The notes: a model not told the origin generated them from the sequence alone. Positions 34,421-42,499 are shown, counted from the stretch's first letter. The stretch is 64,000 nucleotides of DNA from Oscillibacter sp. (GCA_003539495.1 DPPB01000012.1:161967-225966); one strand, 5' to 3'. Numbers and translations: made by a program.

Positions 34421-35269
34421 ATGAAGAAACCACCCAAACCTAAAGATACGGCCCGCCGGCTCAAGGCCACAATCCGCCAGCAGCCGGCTGTTTTTGCCGT
34501 TTATGTAGTTCTGCGGCTGATTGTGGTGGCAGAGCTGGTTCTGTCCATCCTCCGGGGCGAATACGAGAGTGCCTTCATCTGCCTGCTGGTGCTGATTTTG
34601 TTTATTTTGCCTTTTTTCATCCAGCAAAACTTCGGTATCCAACTGCCGACCACCCTGGAAATCATCATACTTCTGTTCATATTTGCGGCAGAAATACTGG
34701 GCGAGCTGGAGGGTTATTTCATCACCTACCCCAACTGGGACACCATGCTCCACACCACTACAGGCTTTCTCTGCGCAGCCACCGGCTTTGCCCTCATTGA
34801 TATTCTCAACCGAAACAGCCGCATCAAGTTTCAGCTCTCCCCCATATATGTGGCTTTGGCTGCTTTCTGCTTTTCCATGACCGTGGGTGTGCTGTGGGAA
34901 TTTTTCGAGTTTGGTATGGATCGGCTCTTCCATCTGGATATGCAAAAGGACACGGTGGTTCAGAGCATCACCTCCGTGATGCTGGATCCCACTAACAGCA
35001 ATACCCCCGTCACGATAGACGGTATCCACTCTGTGGCGGTCAACGGCAACGACCTGGGCTTTGACGGCTATTTGGATATCGGCCTGTATGATACCATGGA
35101 GGATCTGTTCGTCAACTTTATTGGCGCCGTGACCTTCAGCGTTATTGGGTATTTCTATATCAAGCACCGGGGCAAGGGAAAGCTGGCCCGGGCTTTCATC
35201 CCGACCCTCAGCGAGCAGGAGGAGCAAGACCCCGCCGCGCCGGACTCTTCCCGGGAAAACTCTAAATAA
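34421..35269 (+). CDS. YjdF/DUF2238-like membrane protein
   Basis: A 282-residue membrane protein with about six helices. It contains NWDTMLHTTTGFLCAATGFALID and VGVLWEFFEFGMDRLF, the H and WE(F/I)FE motifs typical of the YjdF/DUF2238 group; no activity is known. I choose the ATG at 34421, which has AAAGGAG at correct spacing, over one 15 bp upstream that overlaps this site. The C-terminus is soluble and acidic. No operon partner: upstream is the divergent MATE gene and downstream the integrase scar. Confidence 0.75.
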   Translation: MKKPPKPKDTARRLKATIRQQPAVFAVYVVLRLIVVAELVLSILRGEYESAFICLLVLILFILPFFIQQNFGIQLPTTLEIIILLFIFAAEILGELEGYFITYPNWDTMLHTTTGFLCAATGFALIDILNRNSRIKFQLSPIYVALAAFCFSMTVGVLWEFFEFGMDRLFHLDMQKDTVVQSITSVMLDPTNSNTPVTIDGIHSVAVNGNDLGFDGYLDIGLYDTMEDLFVNFIGAVTFSVIGYFYIKHRGKGKLARAFIPTLSEQEEQDPAAPDSSRENSK

Positions 35270-35302
35270 CACACCGCGGCCCACCACTATTCTGCCCTCC
35301 CC

Positions 35303-35487
35303 TGCATCTGTTTTTACAGTTGTGCTAGTCTGCTGTTGTCCAACGGCTTTTCCCTAAAGGTCGTGCAGAGGTGGCTGGGCCATTCGGACATAAAAATGCT
35401 AACTTCTACGGCCATTTAGATGCAGCTCGGAAGCAATCTATAGCGGACAAAATGGGCAGACTGTTTTCCACCGCTGCGAATGAATGA
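35303..35487 (+). pseudogene. C-terminal remnant of a tyrosine recombinase (integrase)
   Basis: One frame reads SCASLLLSNGFSLKVVQRWLGHSDIKML (in two motifs: SCASLLLSNG and VQRWLGHSD), the usual text of a phage-type integrase between the RHS box and the second His box. It then hits a stop, while the +1 frame from about 35401 continues as NFYGHLDAARKQSIADKMG and ends at TGA 35485-35487. So the catalytic Tyr region (FYGHLD) is separated by a frameshift, and the HxxR box just upstream is already eroded. Everything further upstream is missing. It lies about 90 bp from the 3' end of tRNA-Pro, the usual place for an integrated element. Confidence 0.8.
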
Positions 35488-35542
35488 TGGTGTCAGAAAA
35501 CTGTTAGAAATCAGACGATTTTCTGATCCGCAACAGAAAAAG

Positions 35543-35579
35543 AAAAAGTCCCGAAACCCTTGTAGTTTCAGGACTTTTT
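35543..35579. terminator. Terminator of tRNA-Pro transcript
   Basis: AAAAAGTCC-GAAAC pairs with GTTTC-GGACTTTTT around a 7-base loop, next to the CCA end of tRNA-Pro. It has T-runs on both sides and can also stop rightward transcripts. Confidence 0.85.
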
Positions 35580-35656
35580 TGGTCCGAGTGTCGAGATTCG
35601 AACTCGAGGCCTCTTGAACCCCATTCAAGCGCGATACCAAACTTCGCCACACCCGG
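35580..35656 (-). tRNA. tRNA-Pro (GGG)
   Basis: A 77-nt cloverleaf on the minus strand: acceptor CCGGGTG with CACTCGG, D-stem GCG/CGC, anticodon stem CTTGA/TCAAG with loop ATGGGGT (anticodon GGG), T-arm TCGAG-TTCGAAT-CTCGA, discriminator A and an encoded CCA. Confidence 0.95.
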
Positions 35657-35770
35657 ATATTTTATTTTTTACGTCTTCGGAATCGAATCAGCTTATTTAT
35701 AATACCACCGGGCGCGGCAAATGTCAACATATTTTTTCCGAAAAAACCATCTTTTCTTCTTTTGTTTTTA

Positions 35771-35799
35771 TTGACAAAGCTTTCCCCCTATGGTAAAAT
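35771..35799 (+). promoter_or_regulatory. Promoter of the two tRNA-Ser genes
   Basis: TTGACA (35771-35776), 17-bp spacer, TAAAAT (35794-35799), about 30 bp before the first tRNA-Ser. Confidence 0.8.
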
Positions 35800-35835
35800 A
35801 ATTCTTGCGTTTGGGTTGAGCGCACTTTCACACAC

Positions 35836-35923
35836 GGAGAGATGGCTGAGTGGTCGAAAGCACCGGTCTTGAAAACCGGCGATGTGAAAGCATCCGTGGG
35901 TTCGAATCCCACTCTCTCCGCCA
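35836..35923 (+). tRNA. tRNA-Ser (UGA)
   Basis: An 88-nt class II tRNA: acceptor GGAGAGA with TCTCTCC, anticodon loop CTTGAAA (anticodon TGA), long variable arm GATGTGAAAGCATC, T-loop TTCGAAT, discriminator G and encoded CCA. Confidence 0.96.
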
Positions 35924-35942
35924 AACCGCATTATATGGTTTT

Positions 35943-36036
35943 GCAGAAGTACCCAAGTGGCCGAAGGGGCTCCCCTGCTAAGGGAGTAGGCGGCTTAAAA
36001 ACCCGCGCGAGGGTTCGACTCCCTCCTTCTGCGCCA
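35943..36036 (+). tRNA. tRNA-Ser (GCU)
   Basis: A 94-nt class II tRNA: acceptor GCAGAAG with CTTCTGC, anticodon loop CTGCTAA (anticodon GCT), a long variable arm (about 36 nt region after the anticodon stem), T-loop TTCGACT, discriminator G and encoded CCA. It lies 19 bp after tRNA-Ser(UGA) and shares its transcript. Confidence 0.96.
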
Positions 36037-36073
36037 AATAAAGCCTCCGGCTATGCCGGAGGCTTTATTTTTT
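36037..36073. terminator. Bidirectional terminator after tRNA-Ser pair
   Basis: AATAAAGCCTCCGGC pairs with GCCGGAGGCTTTATT around a 3-base loop, followed by seven T on the right. It also meets the leftward ABC operon, whose last gene ends at 36073. Confidence 0.93.
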
Positions 36074-37503
36074 TATTCCGCCCATACAAGTTTCGGCTGT
36101 ATCATGCTGTACAGATACCTCTGTGCATCTCCCTCCTGATTATATAGTCCGCAGAAGATGCCCCGGGCATACTCCAGGCCCTTCTCGGAGTAGATCTCCA
36201 CCAGGGTCAATCCATCGTAAAGCCCCGGGTCGTTCCAGGCAATGGCCAGCTTGCCGTCCTGCAGCGCCATGGACATGGCCTCAAAATCATACCTTGAATC
36301 CCCTTCGCCGGGATTATGTCGCTGCATGATCGCGTCCCTATCTACCTCCTCGTCCTCCCAGCCATAGCGTATCCCATCCAGGGCGGCCAGGGAATACAGA
36401 TCCGGCATGTGGCAGGAGAATACCTGCTCCAGACCGCTCTCCCCATTCTGCAGCACCGTCAGCTGCTTGCCCACAGCCACGGCATAGAAGTCGACACCCC
36501 TGTTCACCTGCACAATGTCCTTATAGGTCCACTGATTCACGACCTCTTTGCCGCTCATGTCGTAGTAGCGCTGCTCCCACTGATGTTCGCCCAGCTCTCC
36601 CTCTATGGGGAGGGTCTGCAGCAGGGTAAAATCATCGCCCCGGAGCACCTGCAGCATCATCTGTCCATCCTCCTCAAAAAACAGCAGCAACTTATCCCCG
36701 CCGGGGCTGGCAGACAGCTTTGTCACGTGCTGCTTTTCGATGTCCAGCGGATACACCAGATCCAGCCGCTTTTGGGACTTCTCGTCTCTTACCAGCCACA
36801 GGCCGTAGCCCTCCGGCGCCCATTCGGCCCGGGGGTGCGCATCGGCTTCAAATCCGGCCGTCACCACTGTTCCGCCGGTCACCGCCACGGCCTGGGACAC
36901 AGAGCTTCTTTCGGTCCGGTATTCCCCGCTCACATAGTACCGCAGTCCGTCACCGGTGCTGCAGGCTGAGATGGTAACGCTGTCGCCCGGGTCCACCGGG
37001 ATCTGCAGCACCGGGAAATCCCGGTAATCGCCGTTTTCCTTCACATCCTGGGCTGTGAGCATAGCACCCGAGCCCCCATAGCTCAGACACAGGTCGTAGC
37101 TTTGGGCAAAATCCGCCAAATTGATCGTTACCTCATCCGCCGGGTTCTGTATATGCTGGCGCAGATATGCCATCAGCTCCGGCGTTTCCGGGAGCAGGCG
37201 GCGGATGGTGTAGGGGGCAGACGCACCGATGGAGTTATACTGATAGTCGGTCTTCTGCCCGCAGGTAGTCTTTGTCACCCAGCTCTCCGTGCCCAGGTCA
37301 TGCTCCGTGGTCCACAGCACCCGGTTGTGGAGCAGGTCATACTCCGTCATGTGCAGCCCCCGGGCCACGGATTCTTCCCCCCGGGCCACGATGTTGGTAA
37401 ACTCCACCTGTTCCTGGGTCCGGCACATCCAAGCCGTCACCGCGGTGAAGCCGCCCAGTGACAGCAGAAACAGCACCAGCGTCATGGCAATGGCCCGCTT
37501 CAT
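36073..37503 (-). CDS. Membrane-anchored extracytoplasmic protein of ABC operon, unknown
   Basis: A 476-residue protein with one N-terminal hydrophobic segment (residues 4-24, AIAMTLVLFLLSLGGFTAV) and a large outside part with repeated short beta-strand stretches (for example KLSASPGGDKLLLFFEE, MMLQVLRGDDFTLLQTL), reminiscent of a propeller-like fold. No lipobox Cys at the proper position and no recognised family. It is the fifth and last gene of the GntR-ABC operon; its start overlaps the ATPase stop by 4 bp, so it is likely an accessory part of that transporter. Confidence 0.7.
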   Translation of the reverse strand: MKRAIAMTLVLFLLSLGGFTAVTAWMCRTQEQVEFTNIVARGEESVARGLHMTEYDLLHNRVLWTTEHDLGTESWVTKTTCGQKTDYQYNSIGASAPYTIRRLLPETPELMAYLRQHIQNPADEVTINLADFAQSYDLCLSYGGSGAMLTAQDVKENGDYRDFPVLQIPVDPGDSVTISACSTGDGLRYYVSGEYRTERSSVSQAVAVTGGTVVTAGFEADAHPRAEWAPEGYGLWLVRDEKSQKRLDLVYPLDIEKQHVTKLSASPGGDKLLLFFEEDGQMMLQVLRGDDFTLLQTLPIEGELGEHQWEQRYYDMSGKEVVNQWTYKDIVQVNRGVDFYAVAVGKQLTVLQNGESGLEQVFSCHMPDLYSLAALDGIRYGWEDEEVDRDAIMQRHNPGEGDSRYDFEAMSMALQDGKLAIAWNDPGLYDGLTLVEIYSEKGLEYARGIFCGLYNQEGDAQRYLYSMIQPKLVWAE

Positions 37504-38237
37504 GTCTCTCCCTCCTCCGTCAGATCCCGGATGGTCTTTTGGATCCGGTCGCCCCGATAGTCATAGGTCCGCTTGATGCAGCTCATCAGATCCTCTCCGG
37601 CGTCCTCCAGCTCGTCGACGGTGTGGTCGCCCACAATACGTCCCTCCCGCAGCAGCACCGCCCGGGAGATGAAATCCTTCACCTCCTCCAGCAGGTGGGT
37701 GGACAGGATCACCGTCTCCTGCTCCGTGAGGATGCCCAGCAGCACCTTGTAAAAGTCCTCCCGGTTGAAGATGTCGTTGCCGGCGAAGGGCTCATCCATG
37801 AGGATGTAGTCCGCCCCCTGTGACAGGGCCAGCACTACCTCAAACTGGTTCTGCATACCCACGGAATAGCTCCGCAGCGCCTTGTCCATGGGCAGGCCGA
37901 AAAAATCCATCAGAGCCTCAAAGCGTTTATCGTTGAACCGGGGGAAATGCTCCCGGTAGAACTCCCGGTGCGCCTTGGGCGAGAGCCGGGGGAAGAAGCT
38001 GTGCTCGCAGGTGGCAAAGCTGAGCCGTGCGATGTTGCCGCAGCCGATGGCCTCCCCGTCCAGAGTCACCTCCCCCTTGTGACCTATGAGGCCCAGGATG
38101 CATTTCATCAGCGTGGTCTTTCCCGCGCCGTTTTCGCCGAACAGGCCCACGATCTGCCCCGGCGCAAAGGCCACGGACACATCCTGCAGGGCGGCTTTCT
38201 TTCCATATACTTTTGTGATGTTTTTCAGTTCCAGCAT
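37500..38237 (-). CDS. ABC transporter ATP-binding protein
   Basis: A 245-residue ATPase. Walker A is GENGAGKTT, Walker B is YILMDEPFAGND, and the switch His is in ILSTHLLEEV. The signature is degenerate, YSVGMQNQ instead of LSGGQ, and the Q-loop position reads FATCEH without a clear Gln; such variants are seen in YtrB/EcsA-like exporters. Downstream of two membrane proteins and controlled by the GntR/YtrA-type repressor, so the whole is a YtrA-regulon-like exporter whose substrate is unknown (cell-wall-active compounds are typical for the group). Confidence 0.88.
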   Translation of the reverse strand: MLELKNITKVYGKKAALQDVSVAFAPGQIVGLFGENGAGKTTLMKCILGLIGHKGEVTLDGEAIGCGNIARLSFATCEHSFFPRLSPKAHREFYREHFPRFNDKRFEALMDFFGLPMDKALRSYSVGMQNQFEVVLALSQGADYILMDEPFAGNDIFNREDFYKVLLGILTEQETVILSTHLLEEVKDFISRAVLLREGRIVGDHTVDELEDAGEDLMSCIKRTYDYRGDRIQKTIRDLTEEGET

Positions 38238-38250
38238 GGTCTGTCCCTCC

Positions 38251-38745
38251 TCAAAACGGCAAGCAGCTCTCCGGCGTTATGAACCGCCAGATGATATAAT
38301 AAACGCCCAGCAGCACCGCGCACAGCATAGCGCCGTACACCATATACCTGACCGGTGCCCGCAGCACATAGGCAAAAAGTGGCTTTCTTCCCTCCGGCAG
38401 CCGCCGCATGAGGTACAGGCTCCGGCTCCCCCGGCTGAAGCTGACATACAGCAGCACCGCCCACACGGCGGCAATAATGGCGAAGTATACCAGCAGCCAC
38501 AAAGCGCAGCCCTCATAGTCTGTAAAGGGTGCGATCCTCGCCCCTGCGACGAGCGTTTTCTTCCTCAGTACGCTGTCATAGGTGAACAGAGCCTGGTAGT
38601 CACGGGAATACTTGGTAACAAACCAAAGCATGGAGCCCGTCAATCCGCCAATGAAGGCGCCGTTAAGGCTGGATAAGGTGCTGCCCGGGTCCACATTGGG
38701 CGGCAGCAGGCTCTCAATCCTGCCCTGCATACAGGAAATCTTCAT
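38251..38745 (-). CDS. Small membrane protein of ABC operon
   Basis: A 164-residue protein with three or four hydrophobic stretches (GAFIGGLTGSMLWFV, LWLLVYFAIIAAVWAVLLYVS, YMVYGAMLCAVLLGVYYII). No family recognised. The ATG at 38745 has GGGAGG at 8 bp and lies inside the end of the preceding gene (32-bp overlap); another in-frame ATG at 38730 is possible. Position suggests a permease half or accessory subunit. Confidence 0.72.
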   Translation of the reverse strand: MKISCMQGRIESLLPPNVDPGSTLSSLNGAFIGGLTGSMLWFVTKYSRDYQALFTYDSVLRKKTLVAGARIAPFTDYEGCALWLLVYFAIIAAVWAVLLYVSFSRGSRSLYLMRRLPEGRKPLFAYVLRAPVRYMVYGAMLCAVLLGVYYIIWRFITPESCLPF

Positions 38746-39502
38746 CCTCGTCGCCTCCCTTCCAGCTGTAGATGGTAAGCCCGATCACAATAGCCTGAGC
38801 CACTATGAGCAGGATATAATATGATGAGTGTTGAAGATCCACGCAATAGCCTGCCGCGGTCAGTATCACGGCGATGGCCATGGCGATACCGCCGAGCTTC
38901 TCCTGCCAGCCCTTCACCGCCACGTCCACGCAGCCCACGGCGCAGGCCGCCATCGCCACGGCGTGGCTGACCCAGGCCAGAGCATCTCCCGCCGGCAGGA
39001 GATTGTGCAGCAGGGCGCTCCCGTAATAGGCTAAAATCAGGCTCTGGGGGCCGATGCCATTGGGCTCCGGCATGTTTTTCATCCGCAGGGTCATCACTCC
39101 AAAGATCACCAGCGCCGCTAAGGCCCAAAAGAGCAGCAGCATCATGAAGTCATACACCACCCACAGCAGGCAGGCGGTGCCTTCCCGCACCTGCAGCCGC
39201 CGCATGGTGTACCCGGTCTTTGCACCCTTTCCGCCGCCGCTCTTGGCAAGGACAGAGCACAATCCCCCCAAGCCCAGGGCCAGCGGCGCAGCCATCTTGC
39301 TGGCCTTGGGCAGCTCCGACAGGGCCAGGTCGTCCTCATAGGTCTGATCCGCACCGTATTCATCCACATAGTGTACAGGCCCGCTGCCCGGCGTCAGATA
39401 AAGCAGGGCACCCGCCAGGGCCACCGAAACTATCATCAGTGCCAATCCCTGCCAAAAGCTGCCCCGAGCCGCCAGACCGAACACAGACAAATATCGCTTC
39501 AT
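38714..39502 (-). CDS. Membrane permease-like protein of ABC operon
   Basis: A 262-residue protein with about six hydrophobic segments (SFWQGLALMIVSVALAGALL near the N-terminus, then five more after residue 110) and one extracytoplasmic loop (about 45-75) rich in acidic residues. Resembles the membrane partners of YtrA-regulated ABC exporters in layout, but I see no diagnostic motif. Its start overlaps the GntR gene by 4 bp. Confidence 0.72.
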   Translation of the reverse strand: MKRYLSVFGLAARGSFWQGLALMIVSVALAGALLYLTPGSGPVHYVDEYGADQTYEDDLALSELPKASKMAAPLALGLGGLCSVLAKSGGGKGAKTGYTMRRLQVREGTACLLWVVYDFMMLLLFWALAALVIFGVMTLRMKNMPEPNGIGPQSLILAYYGSALLHNLLPAGDALAWVSHAVAMAACAVGCVDVAVKGWQEKLGGIAMAIAVILTAAGYCVDLQHSSYYILLIVAQAIVIGLTIYSWKGGDEDEDFLYAGQD

Positions 39503-39885
39503 CCTTCTCCCTCCTCGTCATACAGCCGCCGCAGCAGCTCCACAGCCTCCTCTTTTTTAAGGCCCATCCCTTTCATGGCCGCCACCGTCTCCTGCACCTC
39601 TGTGCGAAACAGCTCCGAGCGAATCTGATCGATCTGCTCCCGGGATGCTGTGATGTGGCTCCCCGCACCGGGCCGAGACTGGATCAATCCCTCCTCCTCC
39701 AATTGTCGGTACGCCTTCTGCACCGTGTTGGGATTCACCGCCAGCATTGCGGAGAGGATCCGCCGGGACGGCAGCTCGTCCCCATTCTGTACAGTGCCCG
39801 CCGCAAGCCCCTGCTTCACATGGCGGATCATCTGCAGGTAGATGGGCACCCCTTCTACACTATGGAAATTCTCAAATGAGATCAT
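39499..39885 (-). CDS. GntR family regulator, YtrA subfamily
   Basis: A 128-residue repressor: winged helix-turn-helix (residues about 10-78, including DELPSRRILSAMLAVNPNTVQKAYRQLEEEGLI read as LPSRR and NPNTVQKAY) followed by a short two-helix C-terminal domain (YtrA type) that dimerises. The family usually controls the ABC operon in which it is the first gene. The promoter and a 49-bp palindrome directly upstream (39918-39979) fit autoregulation. Confidence 0.9.
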   Translation of the reverse strand: MISFENFHSVEGVPIYLQMIRHVKQGLAAGTVQNGDELPSRRILSAMLAVNPNTVQKAYRQLEEEGLIQSRPGAGSHITASREQIDQIRSELFRTEVQETVAAMKGMGLKKEEAVELLRRLYDEEGEG

Positions 39886-39917
39886 GGCATCCTGGCACCT
39901 CCCGTCTAAAGCAAAAT

Positions 39918-39979
39918 TGTACTATGCGTATAATACAGTTTCTATCTGTATTATACGCATAGTACAGTTCTCATGTCAA
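39918..39979 (-). promoter_or_regulatory. Promoter and long palindromic operator of GntR-ABC operon
   Basis: Two perfect 21-bp arms (39918-39938 and 39946-39966; arm text TGTACTATGCGTATAATACA plus G) flank 7 bp. On the minus strand TTGACA (39974-39979), 18-bp spacer and TATAAT (39950-39955) place the -10 box inside the right arm, so a bound dimer or tetramer would block polymerase. By symmetry the left arm carries a second TATAAT on the other strand. Confidence 0.85.
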
Positions 39980-39998
39980 TATGTTTTTCAGAAAAATT

Positions 39999-40481
39999 TT
40001 ACCGCCGCTCCACCAATGCCACGGCGTGGGCGGCCATGCCGCTGCCGTCGCCGGTGAAGCCCAGGCCCTCCTCGGTGGTGGCCTTCACCCCCACCTGTTC
40101 GGTGTCAATGCCCAAAGCCCCGGCGATATTCCGGCGCATCCGGGCCCGATAGGGCGCCAGCTTCGGTGCCTGGGCCAGGATGGTGGCGTCGATATTCACC
40201 ACGGTGACGCTCCGCTTTTTCAGCTCTCCGGCCACTCTTTCCAGCAGCACCAGGCTGGAAATGCCGCGAAACTCCTCGCTGCTGTCCGGAAACAGACAGC
40301 CGATGTCCTCCAGCCCCGCTGCGCCCAACAGGGCGTCCATAACGGCGTGGACCAGCACGTCCGCGTCGGAATGACCCTCCAGCCCCTTTTCATAGGGGAT
40401 GTCCACCCCGCCCAAAATCAGCTTCCGCCCGGCCGCCAGCCGATGCACATCATAGCCGTGGCCGATTCGTAAATTCGTCAT
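39999..40481 (-). CDS. ispF: 2-C-methyl-D-erythritol 2,4-cyclodiphosphate synthase
   Basis: Fifth enzyme of the MEP isoprenoid pathway (160 residues, trimer). Metal-binding D-x-H is GYDVHRL near residue 9, followed by LGGVDIPYEKGLEGHSDADVLVHAV, of which GHSDADVL is the hallmark; the CMP-binding end TTEEGLGFTGDGSGMAAHA is intact. Its start overlaps the ispD stop by 4 bp. Confidence 0.96.
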   Translation of the reverse strand: MTNLRIGHGYDVHRLAAGRKLILGGVDIPYEKGLEGHSDADVLVHAVMDALLGAAGLEDIGCLFPDSSEEFRGISSLVLLERVAGELKKRSVTVVNIDATILAQAPKLAPYRARMRRNIAGALGIDTEQVGVKATTEEGLGFTGDGSGMAAHAVALVERR

Positions 40482-41215
40482 GCCCTCTCCTCCCGCTTCT
40501 TCAGAATCGCCTCCGCCACAGTGAGGTCCAGGGGCCGGGTGATCTTGATGTTCTCCCCATCTCCGGGCACCAGCTGCACCTGCTTGCCCAGCCGCTCTAC
40601 AGCGGCGCAGTCGTCGGTGATATTCACCCCGCAGGTAATGGCCGATTGCAGGGCGGCTTTTAAAAGCTCCGCCTGGAACACCTGGGGCGTCTGCACGGCG
40701 TACAGAGTTGTCCGCTCCGGTGTGGAGCGCACCACGCCGTTTTCATCCGCCACCTTGATGGTGTCCGTCACCGGCACCGCCGGGGCCGAGGCATTGGTGA
40801 TTTGGGCGCTCTCCGCCACCGCGTCAAACAGCTCCGGGGTAATCAGCGGCCGGGCTCCGTCTTGCACCGCAATGAGCTCCGCCCGGCTATCCGCCGCCAG
40901 GGCTCCTGCCAGCACGGATTCCGGCCGGGTCTCGCCGCCCCGCACCACCTTCACCGGCTTTTGAAGCCCGCATTTCTTGCACAGGTCCGCCAGGGGCATC
41001 ATCAGATCCTCCCGGGTCACCAGGATGATCTCGTCCACCCGCTCCGCCGCGTTCACCGCCCGAAGAGTGTGCTCCAGCACCGGCCGATTTCCTAAGGGCA
41101 GGAGTAGTTTGTCCTGTCCCATGCGCTCCGAGCGGCCCGCAGCCACAACCACAGCCGTACAAAATGGCCTGCCGGGCTTGTGCAGACCCCGAATTTTATC
41201 CAAAAGCTTTCCCAT
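40478..41215 (-). CDS. ispD: 2-C-methyl-D-erythritol 4-phosphate cytidylyltransferase
   Basis: Third step of the MEP pathway (245 residues). The nucleotide-binding loop is VVVAAGRSERMGQDK, then VQDGARPLI (metal Asp), VPVTDTIK and TPQVF, all family motifs. About 20 residues precede the usual start, so a shorter protein is possible. Co-transcribed with ispF from the promoter at 41286-41314. Confidence 0.95.
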   Translation of the reverse strand: MGKLLDKIRGLHKPGRPFCTAVVVAAGRSERMGQDKLLLPLGNRPVLEHTLRAVNAAERVDEIILVTREDLMMPLADLCKKCGLQKPVKVVRGGETRPESVLAGALAADSRAELIAVQDGARPLITPELFDAVAESAQITNASAPAVPVTDTIKVADENGVVRSTPERTTLYAVQTPQVFQAELLKAALQSAITCGVNITDDCAAVERLGKQVQLVPGDGENIKITRPLDLTVAEAILKKREERA

Positions 41216-41285
41216 GCAGCAGCCTCCCGTTTTTAGGAATCCTCAGGCGCCGGGCGGCGCCGTAGCTTCATTCAATCTTATCGCC

Positions 41286-41314
41286 AGTGTACCACAGCGG
41301 CGATTATTTTGCAA
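41286..41314 (-). promoter_or_regulatory. Promoter of ispDF
   Basis: On the minus strand TTGCAA (41309-41314), 17-bp spacer, TACACT (41286-41291), about 70 bp before ispD. Confidence 0.6.
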
Positions 41315-41315
41315 C

Positions 41316-41347
41316 AAAAGGCTCCCGACCGAAATCGGGAGCCTTTT
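41316..41347 (-). terminator. Terminator of the HTH regulator gene
   Basis: AAAAGGCTCCCGA pairs with TCGGGAGCCTTTT around 6 bases, 7 bp after the regulator stop, immediately before the ispDF promoter. Confidence 0.9.
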
Positions 41348-41353
41348 GACTTC

Positions 41354-42385
41354 TCAGGTGTCACATTGCTCATAGGACGTCCGGGGGCTCTTCCAGCCAA
41401 TCTGTACCTCACCGTCTGAATAAGTATAGATAACTTGTGTGTTTTCTCTGATGCCGTCATCGGCCAGCAAATCATATACGCCGTCCTTACCCAAATCCAC
41501 GATTCCGTACCCATTCGTCAAATAATAGGATGGCATACGCAAAAGGATCTCGGCAACGGGCTGTCCAGACCACTCGCCCTCCACCTCTCGGTAAAAAAAC
41601 AGGTCGCCGTTTTCCCCTTGTGTCACAAAGGTTTCCTCAAGCCCGAATAGTGGCAGCTCTGTGGGCTTTCCTTCCCCAGCGTACACATATTTTTCGTGGT
41701 AGACCTCCGATTTCAGCTCTGTAATTTTCCCCTTATTGGTACGGTCATCATAGGTAAAATCCGCCTGTATGGTCCGCCAGGCAATTCTGTTGCCGTCGAT
41801 CAGATCGGCGGCGCCTGCATCTTGGCTCCATGACTCCTCTAAAAGCTGTAGTCGCAGATACTGCCCTTCCCAGAACACCAGGGCCCAATCATAGTCATCC
41901 GTGTGGCCACGGTACGAATACAGCGCCTCAATTTCCGCATCCTTAACGGTAATAAAGTGCCTATTCTCCTGCCATCTGCGGCTGAACTCTACACCCAAGA
42001 CGATAAGCGCCGCCGCCACGACCACCACCAGGGCGGTGATGAGCCGCCGGATGTCACGCCGCTTCTGCTGCACCGTGTCCTTGGAAATTTCCACCACCGC
42101 CTGCAGGCTCTCATCGGTCTGCACGGTCTCTTTCCTCTTTTCTTCTGTCATAGGCTGCTCCCTTTCTTCCGCCGCGGGTATCCGGCAGCTCAGAAGCTCT
42201 CCAATACTGACGGACAACTCCTCCGCCAGCGGCTCCAGCAGTGTCACATCGGGGTAGCTAAGCCCGCGTTCCCACTTGCTGACAGCCTTGTCCGTCACAT
42301 GGAGCTTTTCGGCAAGCTGCATCTGGGTCATACCCAACTGTTTTCGGTTTTCAGCAATATATTTGCCAAAGCTTTGTTTATCCAT
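41354..42385 (-). CDS. Membrane-anchored XRE-family HTH regulator
   Basis: A 343-residue protein: XRE helix-turn-helix (about 8-62, MTQMQLAEKLHVTDKAVSKWE), acidic linker, one membrane helix (about 119-137, LITALVVVVAAALIVLGV) and an outside domain of about 200 residues without a recognised family. This one-component layout links an external signal to gene control. ATG 42385 follows GAGGTG at good spacing; the GTG three codons earlier is less likely. Paired repeats in its own promoter (42410-42450) suggest autoregulation. Confidence 0.82.
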   Translation of the reverse strand: MDKQSFGKYIAENRKQLGMTQMQLAEKLHVTDKAVSKWERGLSYPDVTLLEPLAEELSVSIGELLSCRIPAAEEREQPMTEEKRKETVQTDESLQAVVEISKDTVQQKRRDIRRLITALVVVVAAALIVLGVEFSRRWQENRHFITVKDAEIEALYSYRGHTDDYDWALVFWEGQYLRLQLLEESWSQDAGAADLIDGNRIAWRTIQADFTYDDRTNKGKITELKSEVYHEKYVYAGEGKPTELPLFGLEETFVTQGENGDLFFYREVEGEWSGQPVAEILLRMPSYYLTNGYGIVDLGKDGVYDLLADDGIRENTQVIYTYSDGEVQIGWKSPRTSYEQCDT

Positions 42386-42403
42386 AGGTGTCACCTCGCT
42401 TTC

Positions 42404-42450
42404 ATCATAGCGGTAGAGTGATTTTTTGGCAACCGACCGGCGGTAGAGTG
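42404..42450 (-). promoter_or_regulatory. Promoter of HTH regulator with two direct repeats
   Basis: On the minus strand TTGCCA (42427-42432), 17-bp spacer, TATGAT (42404-42409). The 11-mer GCGGTAGAGTG (plus-strand reading) occurs exactly at 42410-42420 and 42440-42450, 30 bp apart. One copy lies in the promoter spacer and one upstream of the -35 box, a likely operator pair for the regulator itself. Confidence 0.7.
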
Positions 42451-42454
42451 CAAG

Positions 42455-42484
42455 AAAAAAGGGGCGGACAGCACTGTCCGCCCC
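42455..42484 (-). terminator. Terminator of CoA-transferase gene
   Basis: GGGGCGGACAG (42461-42471) pairs with CTGTCCGCCCC around two bases; in the leftward direction six T follow. It lies 16 bp after the CoA-transferase stop. Confidence 0.93.
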
Positions 42485-42499
42485 CTACATTTCATTGGT

